From Spirogloea muscicola (Eukaryota; Streptophyta; Zygnematophyceae; Spirogloeales; Spirogloeaceae), in NCBI GenBank assembly GCA_009602725.1, contig WELB01000137.1, positions 147,524 to 211,523 of the forward strand: DNA of 64,000 bases, given 5' to 3'. The first letter of the stretch is position 1. Every line of letters starts with the position of its first letter. Positions 45,678 to 57,416 of this stretch are shown piece by piece. The notes below the pieces were generated by a model that saw only the letters and a list, made by a program, of their open reading frames with translations, was not told the origin of the DNA and did no database searches. Both the position numbers and the translations under genes were made by a program.

Positions 45678-48015
45678 TTCAATGGCGGCAATGTGCTGGT
45701 GGGCAAGACAAATATCTACGGGCTCTGGTACGGGCAGTGGCAGAAGGCACAGCAGGACGCCATCCGAAACTTCATCAAGGAGCTTAGTAACACAGCTGTT
45801 GGCCAGCCGACGACCTTTCACGACCACTCGGTGAAGAAGTGGTGGCAGGTGAGCGACCCCGCACGCGCCCAAGCTAGCTCGCTTGTGGTGCTCCTTCTGG
45901 CATAAGGCTAAGCTCTTCCTCAACGTCTTGCCATGCCAGTTGACGTCTCGGTACCAAGATGCCTCGGGTCGGTCAGCCACATCGTCATTCAACCTGGCCA
46001 AGGAGGCCTATGATCGCGACTACTCATATGGGAAGCTGCTCACTGACTCCGACGTTGGCAATCTTGTCAATGGCGCCATTGCCACCAAAATCTTTCCCTT
46101 GGACCCAAACGGCATTTACTTCGTCTGGTCGAGGTGAACCTTCCTGATCGCCTGTCAATCCTTGCCGCCTGACCTGCAGTTTCCATAGAATAGATTTTGC
46201 AGTGCAACGAGGGAAGCATGATCCATGCCACTCCGTGTGCTCGCCAGCCATGCTCGTTCTTACCTCTCGAGAGCTGCTGAAAGCCGCCTTTCTATTCGTG
46301 CCTGCTGCAGCGGAGACGTCTTTCAGATTGACGACTTCGGCAATGGCCCATTCGGCCAGTGCTTGACGTATTGCGGCTATCACACACTCATTGGCAACTT
46401 TGACACCCAATTTACCGAGCTTCAAGGTACGCCCAAGCACGCAGCACCAGCGGTCCTGCTCAAGCTGTGTACAGCCACACAGGTCTCAGAGGTGCTCTGC
46501 TGATGCAAAACTGTTACTCCTCCATCCTCGGCAGTGGGGTTCTCGGGGCTGCCAACGGCCTGCCCAGACGTCTGCGCACCCAAACGCATCTTCAAGAACG
46601 GGCTGGACTTTCTGGTCCAGACGACGCCCAATGGAGACCGCGCGCTCGATGGGCTCATCAACACCATCGCCACCCTGCTCTCGCGCACCGTGCTTGACCC
46701 CAACTTCGACGGCTGGAACAACGGCTTCTTCCCTGAAACCAATGATCTAATCGAAGCGCCAGGTCCGTGAACCTTCTCCAAGCTGATCTGTGCGCCGCCA
46801 CTCTGAGCTCCTCCTGGCCACTGCTCTCTGTCTCTTAGTGTGTGCAACTATTATGTAGTCAGGCTCCTCCACATTACATCTGCCGATGCTTTAAAACAGG
46901 AGATGTCAGGTTGGTTTTTCAACTCAGTCGCCTCGTAAGACCTGATGATGGCAGACCTGTGCCAAACGTACGGCGTGCACTACCACTTTGTCAAGACGGG
47001 GAACAACTCGCAAGGCCAGAGCTTCTACTACAACCTGGACGGCGCCGACGGCCACAAGTACCTTGTGCAGCTGAACTGGGACCCCATCTTTGGCAACTGC
47101 GCCATCCAAGCCCTGCCCGCGGCGCCGCCGCCACGGCGGCCACCACCCTCGACGCCGACCCGCCGCTCGCCGCCACCCAATTCACCACCTCCTCCGCCGA
47201 AGAAGGCGGCGCCGCCGCCTCCGCCGCTGTCGGCGATGTGGCCGCCACCATCGCTGCAGCCACCGCCGCCGCCGTCGCCGTCACCCACGCCCACACCCAT
47301 TGCTCCAACTCCGGCAACGCCGCCGTCCGCTCCGCCTCCGGCATTGCCGCCGTCCACTCCATCGCCAGAAGCTACGCCTCCTCCCGCGGAAGTCCCAGCT
47401 CCCCAGCCCAGCTCCTCCCCTCCTACCGAAGCCCCCCCTCCCACTTCGCCGCCCTTGTCAAGCCCGGCCTCCCCGCCGCCTCCGATGAACACGGTCATCT
47501 CGCCGCCGCCCCCGCCCCCGCCGCCCCCGCCGCATCCGCTGTGGCCACCACCGCCACAGTGGCCGCCGCCGCCGCCGTTGCCNCTCCACGCCCTCCCCGA
47601 CCCCCACCCCCGGTGTTTCCCCCTCCGCCACCAGGCAACCCAATGCCACCCAGCTCGTGTCCAGTTGTACCAGCTGGTGACAACGACTGCTGCGCCAACT
47701 CCGTGAGAGGCCTATACCTTCCTCATCCGCTTGACCTGTCTGAGCTTGCGTGGACAGCTCCTCCATGCAGCCTCTACTCGAGCACTAGCTGCTGCATGCT
47801 GATCACCATCGCTTGCTTGCATGTGACAGGGCAACGGCTTGGTGAAGAACTTGGACGACCCCGACTGCCACACATACTGCTTCTGCTTCAACTCCGTGTC
47901 GCTGTACAGGGCAAGCTGCCCATCCGGCTCGTTCTTCAACTTCGACTTCCTGCTCGGCGGCTTCTGCGACTCGTTCAGCGAGCCCACGCACTTGGGCTGC
48001 ACACTCGTGCCCTGA
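45678..48015 (+). CDS. EXORDIUM/PHI-1-like secreted protein with Pro-rich linker and Cys-rich tail
   Basis: Plant EXORDIUM family: apoplastic protein linked to growth control. Exons (5' incomplete): 45678-45848, 45940-46133, 46311-46426, 46535-46762, 46955-47702 (with N at 47583), 47830-48015; phases agree. The family core is visible: GGNVLVGKTNIYGLWYGQW (family: LWYGxW), HSVKKWWQLTSRYQDAS, YSYGKLLTDSDVGNLV, QCLTYCGYH, ACPDVCAP, DGLINTIATLLSRTVLDPNF, DLCQTYGV and GHKYLVQLNWDPIFGNC. After this comes about 170 residues of Pro-rich repeats (PPP, SPP and TPP units), like a hydroxyproline-rich wall glycoprotein. The tail is a domain with nine Cys: SSCPVVPAGDNDCCANS, DDPDCHTYCFCFNS, ASCPSGS, GGFCDSF, LGCTLVP and stop. 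The reading frame changes across the N, so bases are missing there. The signal peptide exon was not found. Confidence 0.85.
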
Positions 48016-49044
48016 GGTGCCCAGATGTGACAGCTTCCCAAGCAATAAACAGCAAACCCAGCACAACCCAATTGCAGGTCAGCAGCTGGGCACCTGCTAG
48101 ATGTCGAGCCCTCTCGGCATCGCGGCATCGCGTGGCTCGGCGGCATCACTGCTGGTCATCTGCCGACTCTGTATGACGCTCCAGCTGGCATGGAGCCATC
48201 CATCTGTCGGCTGACCGTCGTGACAGCGACATTGAGTTGCAAGCAGCTGTGGGCGGTCGTCGCCCCTGGTAGTTGACACTAGAGCCCTCCTATAGTCGAA
48301 GACTGAGTAGCGGCAGTTCGTGTGGCCTTGTTCGGCCACTCCATTCGTCTGCGTGGCAAAGAAGCTAGCGCCAAACAAGGGGGGCAGCCAACCGTGCTCT
48401 GATCTATTGCCAGTCAGATTACTGTTGCAAATTCCAACCCATTCAGGACATTACTAGGACAGCCAAGTATGAAGGCAATGAATACCTTCACCTCGACTTA
48501 CACATTGACCAAGTAGCTCACAGGAGGACGGCTCCGAGGCATGCAGAAGTTGAAGAAATTCACAGGGATCATGGGTAGGAACCGGTCAGGCAACTCAAGG
48601 CCAGCCTGGTCTTGTGACACTCAAGCGGCTGCACAAGTACCTCTACACTGCTGCATTGATGGAGCAGTTTGGATCAGCTAATTGAGTTGTATGGTGTGGC
48701 TCCTAGCTGTACTTGCAGTAGAGCCAGATGGTCTCGCAAGAATTTATATATGCTCTCGGTATTCAATCCACCTAGTCTTACGAGAAGGCCTTCCTGTCGA
48801 GATCAACAGAAGTGACCATGTGAGTGCCTGACGGTAACCAGCACTGCTGTCTGCAAGTCCCAGCAAAGTATCGGTGGCGGACATTGAAGGAAAGGTCTGG
48901 AGAAGATGTGAATCGAAGGAGACGCTGATAGTCAATAACATGATCCCAATGCAGTGCCATGTCTCCTACTGTACTCATTCACTTAGCAGGCAAGCTGGAG
49001 CGTTAAATAAGCGGAGAATGGATGGAAAGTTCGTCAAAGTCTAC
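48016..49044. other. Intergenic; may contain the last URED exon
   Basis: No gene recognised except that the last short exon of URED on the minus strand should lie here; a candidate end is RKAFS with a stop near 48778. Confidence 0.4.
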
Positions 49045-50723
49045 CTTGTCATTCAGAGAGCTATAGGAGGCTGTGAGTCCTTGCAGGCCGAGGCCCCCGA
49101 GGCCAGATCGTCTTGCTAAACTCCTAACTCCAACATGGTTAAGGGTCTCAACACCATCTTTCATCTCCCCCATCGCCTCTGACACCCTGGGCCTGCACAA
49201 CATTGTGCCAGAGACAAATTAGTCAACCAGCATACTGTGGATTGACTGGTGCAAGTGCAGCTGTGGACCAAATATGAATGTCAAGCAATACTATACCTAC
49301 CTACTAAGACTACAGGACTATACCCATAAAGGATGACAGTGGCAAAGACATGGCACTTCCCCATCCTCTGTGCGACCGATAGGCTGGCACCTTGCTCCAG
49401 CAGCAGCTGCAAGGTGCCAGGTGATAATCATCAGCTCCCGGTTGAGTGCACGCGAAGCACCAATCTGTGTGAGCATTGCATAGCATATTGGTTCCATAGC
49501 TATGCGCCTCACTGACCTTGTCTATGAAGTGGGGCTGGCCACCAATTGAGAGCCTGTTGGTGCTGGAGTACTTCTGGAAGCTCCAGACCTCCCCTCGGTC
49601 GCGCCTTCCAGCCGTCAGCCAGTCGACTGCCACCAGGCTCGCACCCCTGCCGGCGAGTCTGAAGTTCTGGACCTGCTCGTATGCCGCTTCCGCGAAGCAC
49701 GTGACGGGGTCTGGGAGTAGCGCAAGGAGCGCGCCATCCCCAACCCCAACCTGGAAAGAATCAGTGCAGCAGCTTTTGCAAGTATCAGAATATGTGCAAG
49801 TCCAATCTCCCACACAGCTACTAGACATGCTAGCTGGAGGGGAAGGAAGGAGGCCAGTACAATTCTGGCTCAAGGTCTGCTATGTACTTGATTGTGCTAT
49901 CGCCGAGCACCACAATGTGAAATACAGGAAGAGTGCTCACAGCCATGTGCTGCACGGCGGCCTTTCCATTGACAGACCTGTAGATCTGTCAACGAAAAAG
50001 CAACCAGCAGTAAGCACGTAGTCCTTGTAAATTGCTGGATCGGTCAACAGCAATGTCATGACAGAGGAGTACTATGCCATTGCCAGCATCGCTCCACGAG
50101 CCTACCTTTGTGGAGGCCTGAGTAGTCATCACGACCGTGCAGTTGTCAGCAATGTCCAGTGACAGAGTTACCAGATCGCCCTGCAGCAGCTCAGGTCCAA
50201 ACATTGTCAATAAGGATAAGCATGTGTGGTCTTCATGTGACATTCCATGTGTACCCACGATATCTAAGCAGGAGGAAGAGGTGCAGGCTTCATCATAGTA
50301 TATTTTGTTGCTCGCATGACCAGCAATGCAGGCACTGCCATCGAGTCCAGATTACTCACGGACAATATTCCCCCTCCATAAGTCAGCACGTAGATCCACA
50401 CTGCATCAATGTTGTTCTCAGCCACCTGCAACAAGGTGGTCTCAACAGGGATATCTGAAGGGCATTCTCTTTGCTTACATGTGTCCTGTGGTGGAGATGA
50501 GATGATTATGATTATGGGACTGATCTCTGTCAAGCCAGTCGTCTATACTCACTCGCTTGGGTACGATGAACTTGAGAGGATAGGAGGCAAAGACCGATGT
50601 CGCCGTGCTTCGGCCAGACACCTTGTGCACCTGTATCCTTCCCTGCAGCCTGTCTTGCCCCGACGATTGGTCACCGTGGAGCAAGTGCTGAAGCCGGTCA
50701 TTCAAGCTCTTTGAGCTTTCCAT
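49045..50723 (-). CDS. URED: Urease accessory protein UreD (3' end unresolved)
   Basis: Scaffold of the nickel-insertion complex (UreD-UreF-UreG) for urease. Minus-strand exons: 50723-50553, 50425-50360, 50180-50106, 49985-49941, 49750-49517, 49406-49324, 49192-49045; these give 274 codons and end in phase 0. Matches to plant URED: TATSVFASYPLKFIVPK, AVWIYVLTYGGGILS, GDLVTLSLDIADNCTVVMTT, QASTK, YRSVNGKA, GDGALLALLPDPVTCFAEA, LVAVDWLTAGRRDRGEVWSF, STNRLSIGGQPHFIDK, QRMGKCHVFATVILYGPRV. The last ~25-30 residues are in an exon I could not fix. It is the third gene of a compact same-strand set and starts 121 bases after the UREF stop. Confidence 0.87.
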
Positions 50724-50844
50724 CTGCTTAACTGGATTTGCCTAACTTGCCTGAACAGGCACTAGTCCTCGGACCTGTCTGTCACAATCTACTGCAGAGC
50801 CTACCTGCCTACCACCAACCACCTAATTGACTTTTGAGTCGCCT

Positions 50845-51714
50845 TCAAGTCAAGAAAAGCTTAGAGAATAGCAGGCTGTGGCCAGCCTGGACAAGGTCGA
50901 GCAGTGGCGCGGTCTGAGTCGCTGCGTGAATGCCCCTCCCTTTGCTGTGGCGCAGGACAGCCTCGCCGCGAGCAGCCAGTCGCTGCAGAGTGGCGGCGCT
51001 CTCCAGGGGGCCGGTGACGTTGAGCCGCGTTGCTGCCGACAGGATGTCCGGGAGCGTGATGTAGAGGAACGCCCGCTGTGTGGTGGCCGCCTCCATGCCC
51101 ACCAACGAGCAGACCACGCCAAACACCACGGCATGGTGGCCATGCACCCGCATCGGAGGGCCCTTGGGGTCCTCGGAAGCGTCAATACGTCTGACCCGCA
51201 GCTCGACGTCTTGGCCAGACGAGCTGGGGGCTTTGGCTCTGAGAGCAGCCTGGAGGTCTCGGAGAAGGCCGAATGTGGGGAAGGCCGCTGAGCATACACG
51301 GAGGAGTGCGGCACCTTGAGCTAGCGATGCCCTCCTGGCAACGTGGTTCGTCATCATCGCATTCAGTGCTCCATCGAGCTGCATCAGCTGTCGCGTTGCC
51401 GCCGCCAGAACCTCCTCCGTGGGCAGCCCGGCCGGCGCGTGCACCTGGCTTGCCGCAAGGTGTGCCTCCACAGCAAAGGGCAGGAGCAGGCTGCAGGCAT
51501 TCTCCATGGCTGCCAGGGCGAAGTCCTCGAGAGCACCCACGTCGGCAATCATGCCGCGCTGCACAGCAGCTTCCAAGCCGCCAGAGTGCGCGAAGCTCCC
51601 GGTTGGGAGCAGCGAGTCCAGCAGCTGCCATGTGGCCCAGTCACATAGTGCAGATCCCTGCTGTACACTTTCCCTTTCACTAACTGCCTCTGAGGGCGAT
51701 GCTGTAACTTCCAT
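50845..51714 (-). CDS. UREF: Urease accessory protein UreF
   Basis: Gating subunit of the urease activation complex; it links UreD to the GTPase UreG. A single uninterrupted reading frame of 289 residues, unusual among these intron-rich neighbours. UreF marks: WQLLDSLLPTGSFAHSGGLE near the start, VEAHLAASQV, LMQLDGALNAMMTNHVARRA, RVHGHHAVVFGVVCSLVG, AFLYITLPDILSAATRLNV, GPLESAATLQRLA. The C-terminal segment ends LLDLVQAGHSLLFSKLFLT, as in plant UREF. It lies 96 bases downstream of the urease stop codon and 121 bases upstream of the URED start, all on the minus strand. The lack of introns could mean retrocopy origin or intron loss. Confidence 0.95.
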   Translation of the reverse strand: MEVTASPSEAVSERESVQQGSALCDWATWQLLDSLLPTGSFAHSGGLEAAVQRGMIADVGALEDFALAAMENACSLLLPFAVEAHLAASQVHAPAGLPTEEVLAAATRQLMQLDGALNAMMTNHVARRASLAQGAALLRVCSAAFPTFGLLRDLQAALRAKAPSSSGQDVELRVRRIDASEDPKGPPMRVHGHHAVVFGVVCSLVGMEAATTQRAFLYITLPDILSAATRLNVTGPLESAATLQRLAARGEAVLRHSKGRGIHAATQTAPLLDLVQAGHSLLFSKLFLT

Positions 51715-51810
51715 GTCACCTCGCAGCAGTATAGCTTTTCACTTGCACTTGTTCAGCGAGCACGTCCTGACAACCTGTATCTTGTCCAAGTACCTGTCTA
51801 TGTCTATGTG

Positions 51811-54800
51811 CTAGAAGAGGAAGTAATTTTGGGAGAGCGGGAGCGTCTCCGCTGCTGCGCAGACGAGCGGCAGCCCGTCTGCCGTCACCTTGTACGTCTC
51901 AGGGTCTAACGTAATGAACGGTGTCGCGTCGTTCAGCTTCATGTCCTTCTTAGTCAGACCTCTCGTCTTCTTGATGGCTTCGATGTGCTTTGCGATACCA
52001 TAAGCCTCTGCTGTGCCAGCCTGAGCGCATGCCTGTGTACAAGCAATCAACACGAGAAGATGAAGAGATCTGATGCCTCTTGGGTGTAGGCCATGTCACA
52101 ATGTAGACAAAATATTCCACAACAATATAGTCATGGGATTGCGACTCCACCTGGCTGACAAAAGCAATGCTTCTTGGCCCCACTGCTTTGCTCAGGGCTC
52201 CAAACATGGGCCTCATGATCACCTGATATATAAAACATATAGCTCAGGTGAGCTCTGACACTGGTTGCCCTGAGCTCAAGGTTGTGATCGATGACAATGA
52301 GCAGCTTTGGGTATACATGCAACTTGGTGCTTATGTAAGTCTGTCCAATCCATGGCCTGGCAAAGAAGGAGTCCACGGGCTTACAGGCTCTGGAGTAGGA
52401 ATGCTGGCATTGGCATCACCCATTTGAGACCAGGCAATTGCTCCCCCCTTCAGGACCATCTCCGGTTTGGCACCGAAGAAAGCTGGGTGGTAGATGGTGA
52501 GGTCTGCCCACTTCCCCACCTGTGAAATAAGGATGTGAACAAGCAATATGGTCAACAAGAATGCTTGTCGTTTTAAGTTATCCCTCCATACATTTGTTGT
52601 AAGATGTCACTACAATCCCAAATTTGCATCATAGGGCTTAATTTAGAAGGTGGAGAGCAAGCACACCTCATCTTGTCAGTGTAAATAATACCATCTTGAG
52701 GAAAATGTTCGTACATTCAGGCAGTACAAGTGAAAGTTCAGATTAGACTTACCTCTACTGAACCAACAAGGTGGGAGAAGCCATGCGCAATCGCTGGATT
52801 GATTGTGTACTTGGCAACATACCGTTTGATACGATTATTATCATTCGCAGAATCTACGTCTTCAGTTAGTTGACCACGCTGCTGCTTCATCTTGTGAGCT
52901 GTTTGCCAAGTTCTTGTCACTACCTGTGACATTTTAGAACGTTTTATCACTGTCATTGGCCAATACTTGAAGCCAACAATCAGCAATTTGATTTCTTATC
53001 TAGGTCCTCCATGGACTGGCCAAGTAACAGAATGGATGCAACGTGACGGGCATGAGGGTACCTCGCCTATGCGGCCCATCGCCTGGGAGTCTGAGGACAT
53101 CATAGAGATGGCTCCAAGGTCGTGGAGAATGTCTTCTGCTTGTATGGTCTCGGCCCTGATCCTGCTCTCAGCAAAGTCCACATCCTCTTTGTTGTTTGGG
53201 TCCAGGTGATGGCACACCATCTGGTACAGCAAGGACAATGTCAATTGCGGTCTTACTGTAAAATCCTGGTCGGCGGGCAGCTGAGAAGCACCTCAAGCTC
53301 ACACGATCCTGGCTGCCTACAGCATGTTATTCTGTGCTCAACACGTTCTACAAGCTAAAAGCCAACTTTATGTATCAGATTTGCACCAGCATATCAAGGT
53401 GCTCGTCGATTGTGTTCTTGGTGAACGGTCGGGTGGGATTAGTAGACGACGGCAGAACATTCATTGCACCACAGATCTTGAGAATGTCGGGGGCGTGGCC
53501 ACCGCCCGCTCCTTCACTGCAACATAGCAAGTCATCCGAGTCAAGGCAGCATATCTGTATGCCAACTTCTACGCGTAGTCAAGTGAGTAGATGGCCAACT
53601 CGTGAGCAATGCTGTGCCACTTATGTAGCTGAAGGGGCTTGCCTGTGATAAGTATGGATGGTTCTCTCCTTGAAAGCAGCAATGGTGTGCTCCACGCAGG
53701 ACGACTCGTTCAGTGTGTCCGTGTGTATTGTGACCTGGGCCCAGAGCAAAGCGGCCTTAGCATCTGAAGACCTTCACTAATTACATCACGTCCTAAGCAT
53801 CTGTAGGACATGCCATGCTCACAATGGTCTAGCTGCATGCACTAGGAGCACTACTGATGCACCTGGATGTCATACTCCTCAGCTACTGAAAGACAGTTGT
53901 CAATGGCAGCTGGAGTCGTCCCCCAGTCCTCATGTAGCTTCAGCCCAATTGCGCCGGCCTCCACAATTTCTCGGAGTCCCTCTGGCTTACTTGTGTTACC
54001 CTGATATTTATATTCAAGTGAAACAGCAATCATGAAGATTTGATGACAAAGATAGCCCCAGCAGTGCATGCGCAAAAGTCAGAGGAAGTAGTCCACTGTG
54101 TGATACAAAGGATGTCTGACAAAATTACACTTTAAACGTCACTGTGTTTGGTGCTAAATGACAGAGAGTTGTTCCAAGCTAACCTTCCCCGTGAACCCTA
54201 TGTTCAGGGGGATGCCGTCAGTGGCCTGCAGCATGAAGCAGAGGGCGTCTGGGGATGGCGTGCAGGTAGTTGCACACGTCCCATGCGCCGGGCCAGTACC
54301 GCCTCCAACAAGCGTGGTCAGTCCTGGTCGAGTGGGAATCAAGTGGCAACATAATTAGAGATCAGTGAGTTGCCACAAGCGAGGCCCTGAATTTTCTCCT
54401 TGAAGTGAGATCAGTATAAGCTTGCCATGCATGCATAGCACAGACCGATCAGTCAGTCAGACTGCATACAAGCATGGACAATGTCAAGCAAGGGCATGGC
54501 AATCACCACTGGCTATGGCCTCGTCAGTGATTTGTGGGCAGATGAAGTGAATGTGAGTGTCGATGCCTCCTGCCGTGACAATCTTCCCCTCGCAAGCAAT
54601 GACCTCGGTGTTGACCTGCATTGATGAAGTATCAGTGGCTCGGCAAGAAGCTCATTTCCTCTTGAACACATAAGCTCGATGCTTAGGCTCAAAGCTTAAG
54701 GCTTTGGCATTTATTCAAGATAAATGATGATCAACACGCCCTCGGCCTTGACATTTGCACATGCTCTGACTGTTGCCTTTGGTGCGTAGGGGGCCGTGCT

Positions 54801-57416
54801 CTACCCCGACAATCATGCCGGGCGTCACCGCGTCCATGACATCAGGGTTGCCAGCTTTGCCAATACCAACGATCCTGCAGCCCTTGATTCCAATGTCAGC
54901 TTTGTAGATTCCAGTGTAGTCCACAATCAGGGCGTTCACCAATACCAGGTCAAGGGTACCCTGCGGCTGGGTGCCAGTTGCCTGCACATGGAAACAGTGC
55001 GTAGGCAAAGGCTCAAAGTCAAGCTAGAGGAGGGACGTATGGACCTATGCCCTCGCTCAGAACCATGGACTGGAAATGATTAATCCCATATCTTTGACCA
55101 TGCACATGAATAATTCTTGCTACTCCACAGGTTAAGTATGCCAATCCTGTATATAGAGTGTAGAAGCTGCGGCGCAAGGTAAGATGCATACTGCACAACA
55201 GCCACACAGAGGGCCCAATAGGAATGCTTGGTGCAGACCTGGCCCATGCCCTCGCGGAGCACCTTTCCCCCGCCGAACTTGCACTCATCACCGTAGACGG
55301 TGAAGTCCTTCTCCACCTCTGCGAACAGGTCCGTGTCGCCCAGCCTCACTTTATCGCCAGTCGTGGGGCCAAAGACGGATGCATAGTGCTCTCTGCTCAC
55401 AATTGCTGTGAGCCCCTCATCATTGCCTGTGATGCCACTCCTGACGACCACAGATACTTCACAATGAGGAGCTAAGTAGTGTGACAACTCCTAGGCTCAT
55501 AATTTAGCATGCGTAACCATAATATTGTGCAGTCAAATTGACTAAACTACTTCTCCTCATCATGAGCAGCGGCTGCAATGCCCTGAACAGGGGTTTTGCT
55601 TCTTGACTCCACGGTGATCATGTGTGAGTTCGACATGGTGTTTCACAAGCTCACAAAGCATTGGGCTCATCACTGTGGCCAAAGCCCAGTCGCGAGATCT
55701 TGTCCATAATCCCTGGAAGTGCTTCCGGAAGCACTGGGCCGTCTGCAAGGCCATTGCCACCATAGATTGCCTTCTTGCCAGCAATGCAGACCAGCACTAC
55801 AGTCTTGCTGTCCCCGGGCTGCAAAGGAGGCATTCAGCACTTTCGTGAGAATCCAGCTAGCTATTGAAGCGGAGTTGCAAATGCGGAGAAGTTCGGCAAT
55901 GACTGGTTTTCAGCTATACCGAAGTAGTTACGGGCTTTTGTGACACGTATTCAAGGTTCACCTCAAAGCGCACAGCAGTTCCTGCAACAATGTTCAGGCG
56001 CTTGCCATAGGCCTTCTTCCGGTCAAAAACAAGATAGGGATTTACTTCAATGAAGTGAAAATGGCTCCCCACCTGCAACTTGCAACAAAGAAAATTTTGA
56101 GACATGTGAAGCCTCTAAAAGATGCTCTGGTGGCTGTGAAGTCATATAGCAAGGAACTTTGCTGAGATCATTGTAACAAGGGAAGCCATGAATGTAAAAT
56201 ACTATTGCTCATCACAAAGTGCTGATGCTCAGAAGCGGCCAGGTTCACACGGCACCTGGATCGGCCGATCGCAGCGACTGACCACTGTCAGGCGGACAGC
56301 CTCGCGGCCCTCGTTGATCGTGAGCTTGCCGGGCATAGTCACAACCACCCCTGGAGCCTGAACCTCCTCGGCTGCCGCAAAAGCACCCTCCTTTGGAACT
56401 GCACGCGTGAGAGGCGTCTAGTCACTGATTGCCCAGAGGCTTGGTCTCCTCTGCATTTGAGAATGGAGCTGCATGGCGGCAGGCAGGTCCATGTGCAGAG
56501 CGTACCTGGGAGGAAGGAGCCATGCAGGGCGAGTGCAAGGTCGCCGTGTTCCCTGCTGATAGGATGATGGACAGTCACCAGCTTCGTCCCGTCCGGGAAG
56601 GTACCCTCCACCTGGCAGGTGTGTGATGCCATTCTGTGAGGAGCCCGATACTGTGAGCCCAGCCAGTAGATGGCCCTTACAATATCATTGATGGAGCAAG
56701 TGGCTCATCAGGCAAGCGGCTCATCAGGACACAATTCAAGATTTCTGTTAACTGTTACTAGTGTGATTGAGTTAAGCTGTTGCAGCTGCTAGGAAAGAGC
56801 ACTTCTGTTTTGACATCAGCAGAATATTCGGCTCGTGTTATTGGCCACCTGAACAGATTCCAGCATGTGCGGGATGGATGGGAGCACATTCCGCCTGCCA
56901 CAGCCAAATTTCGAGGATGTTTCAGTCGTCACGTATGCAACTGAACACTGAGCAGCATCACACTAAGGTTTGCCGGATCAACTTAACGGCAGCAGGACAG
57001 GATCCCCTTATGGAAATGCTCACCGGCCGAGGAGCTGCATACCTAGGTCCATGAGCTCCGCCACGCTCTTTCCTTCTCTGATAAACTCCAGGACCTGAGC
57101 GAAGGACCATAGCAGGTGAGATTGTACAGCAGTTACTCATATCACATTGCTGGCTTCCATGGTCCTTGGGCCAGTTATATCACTTCAACCGCATACTTAT
57201 TCTCAGCTGAATTGCATGCAAGCTTGCCAGAAGACCACGAGAGCCTCAGGAAGCGAGCAAATCCTTGACAAATCTCATAGCGGTCCTCACTTGAGTGGCA
57301 ATAAGCGCCACAGCCTCGGCATAGTTGAGGCGGAGGCCACGGGCGAGGCGCTTCTGCGCCACAAAGCCTGCTTGGTGCAGCCGCAGCTTGTCCACTTCCC
57401 GCGGGCTGAGCTTCAT
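51811..57416 (-). CDS. URE: Urease, plant-type fused subunits
   Basis: Nickel enzyme that hydrolyses urea to ammonia and CO2 in the cytosol; gamma, beta and alpha parts are fused as in plants. Eighteen minus-strand exons: 57416-57291, 57094-57024, 56633-56506, 56398-56256, 56072-55962, 55818-55655, 55440-55239, 54981-54805, 54615-54507, 54323-54184, 54000-53863, 53734-53643, 53516-53387, 53220-53062, 52923-52753, 52519-52385, 52222-52151, 52032-51811; 2490 bases, 829 residues. Starts [20 protein letters not shown] and ends LSQNYFLF. All active-site parts are present: Ni-binding HxH (GIDTHIHF), carbamylated Lys ([12 protein letters not shown]), metal His ([22 protein letters not shown]), flap Cys-His (MVCHHLD), Asp (SSDSQAMGR). 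Intron 12 has a GC donor (CACAG|GCAAGC after 53643). It heads the urease-UREF-URED set. Confidence 0.97.

Noticed and set aside
47028-47498. A Gly-rich open frame on the minus strand
   Set aside because: Mirror of the Pro-rich coding region of the EXORDIUM-like gene; no other support.
50845-57416. Bacterial contamination as the source of the urease genes
   Set aside because: Urease has 17 spliceosomal introns, URED has at least six, and the sequences are plant-like.
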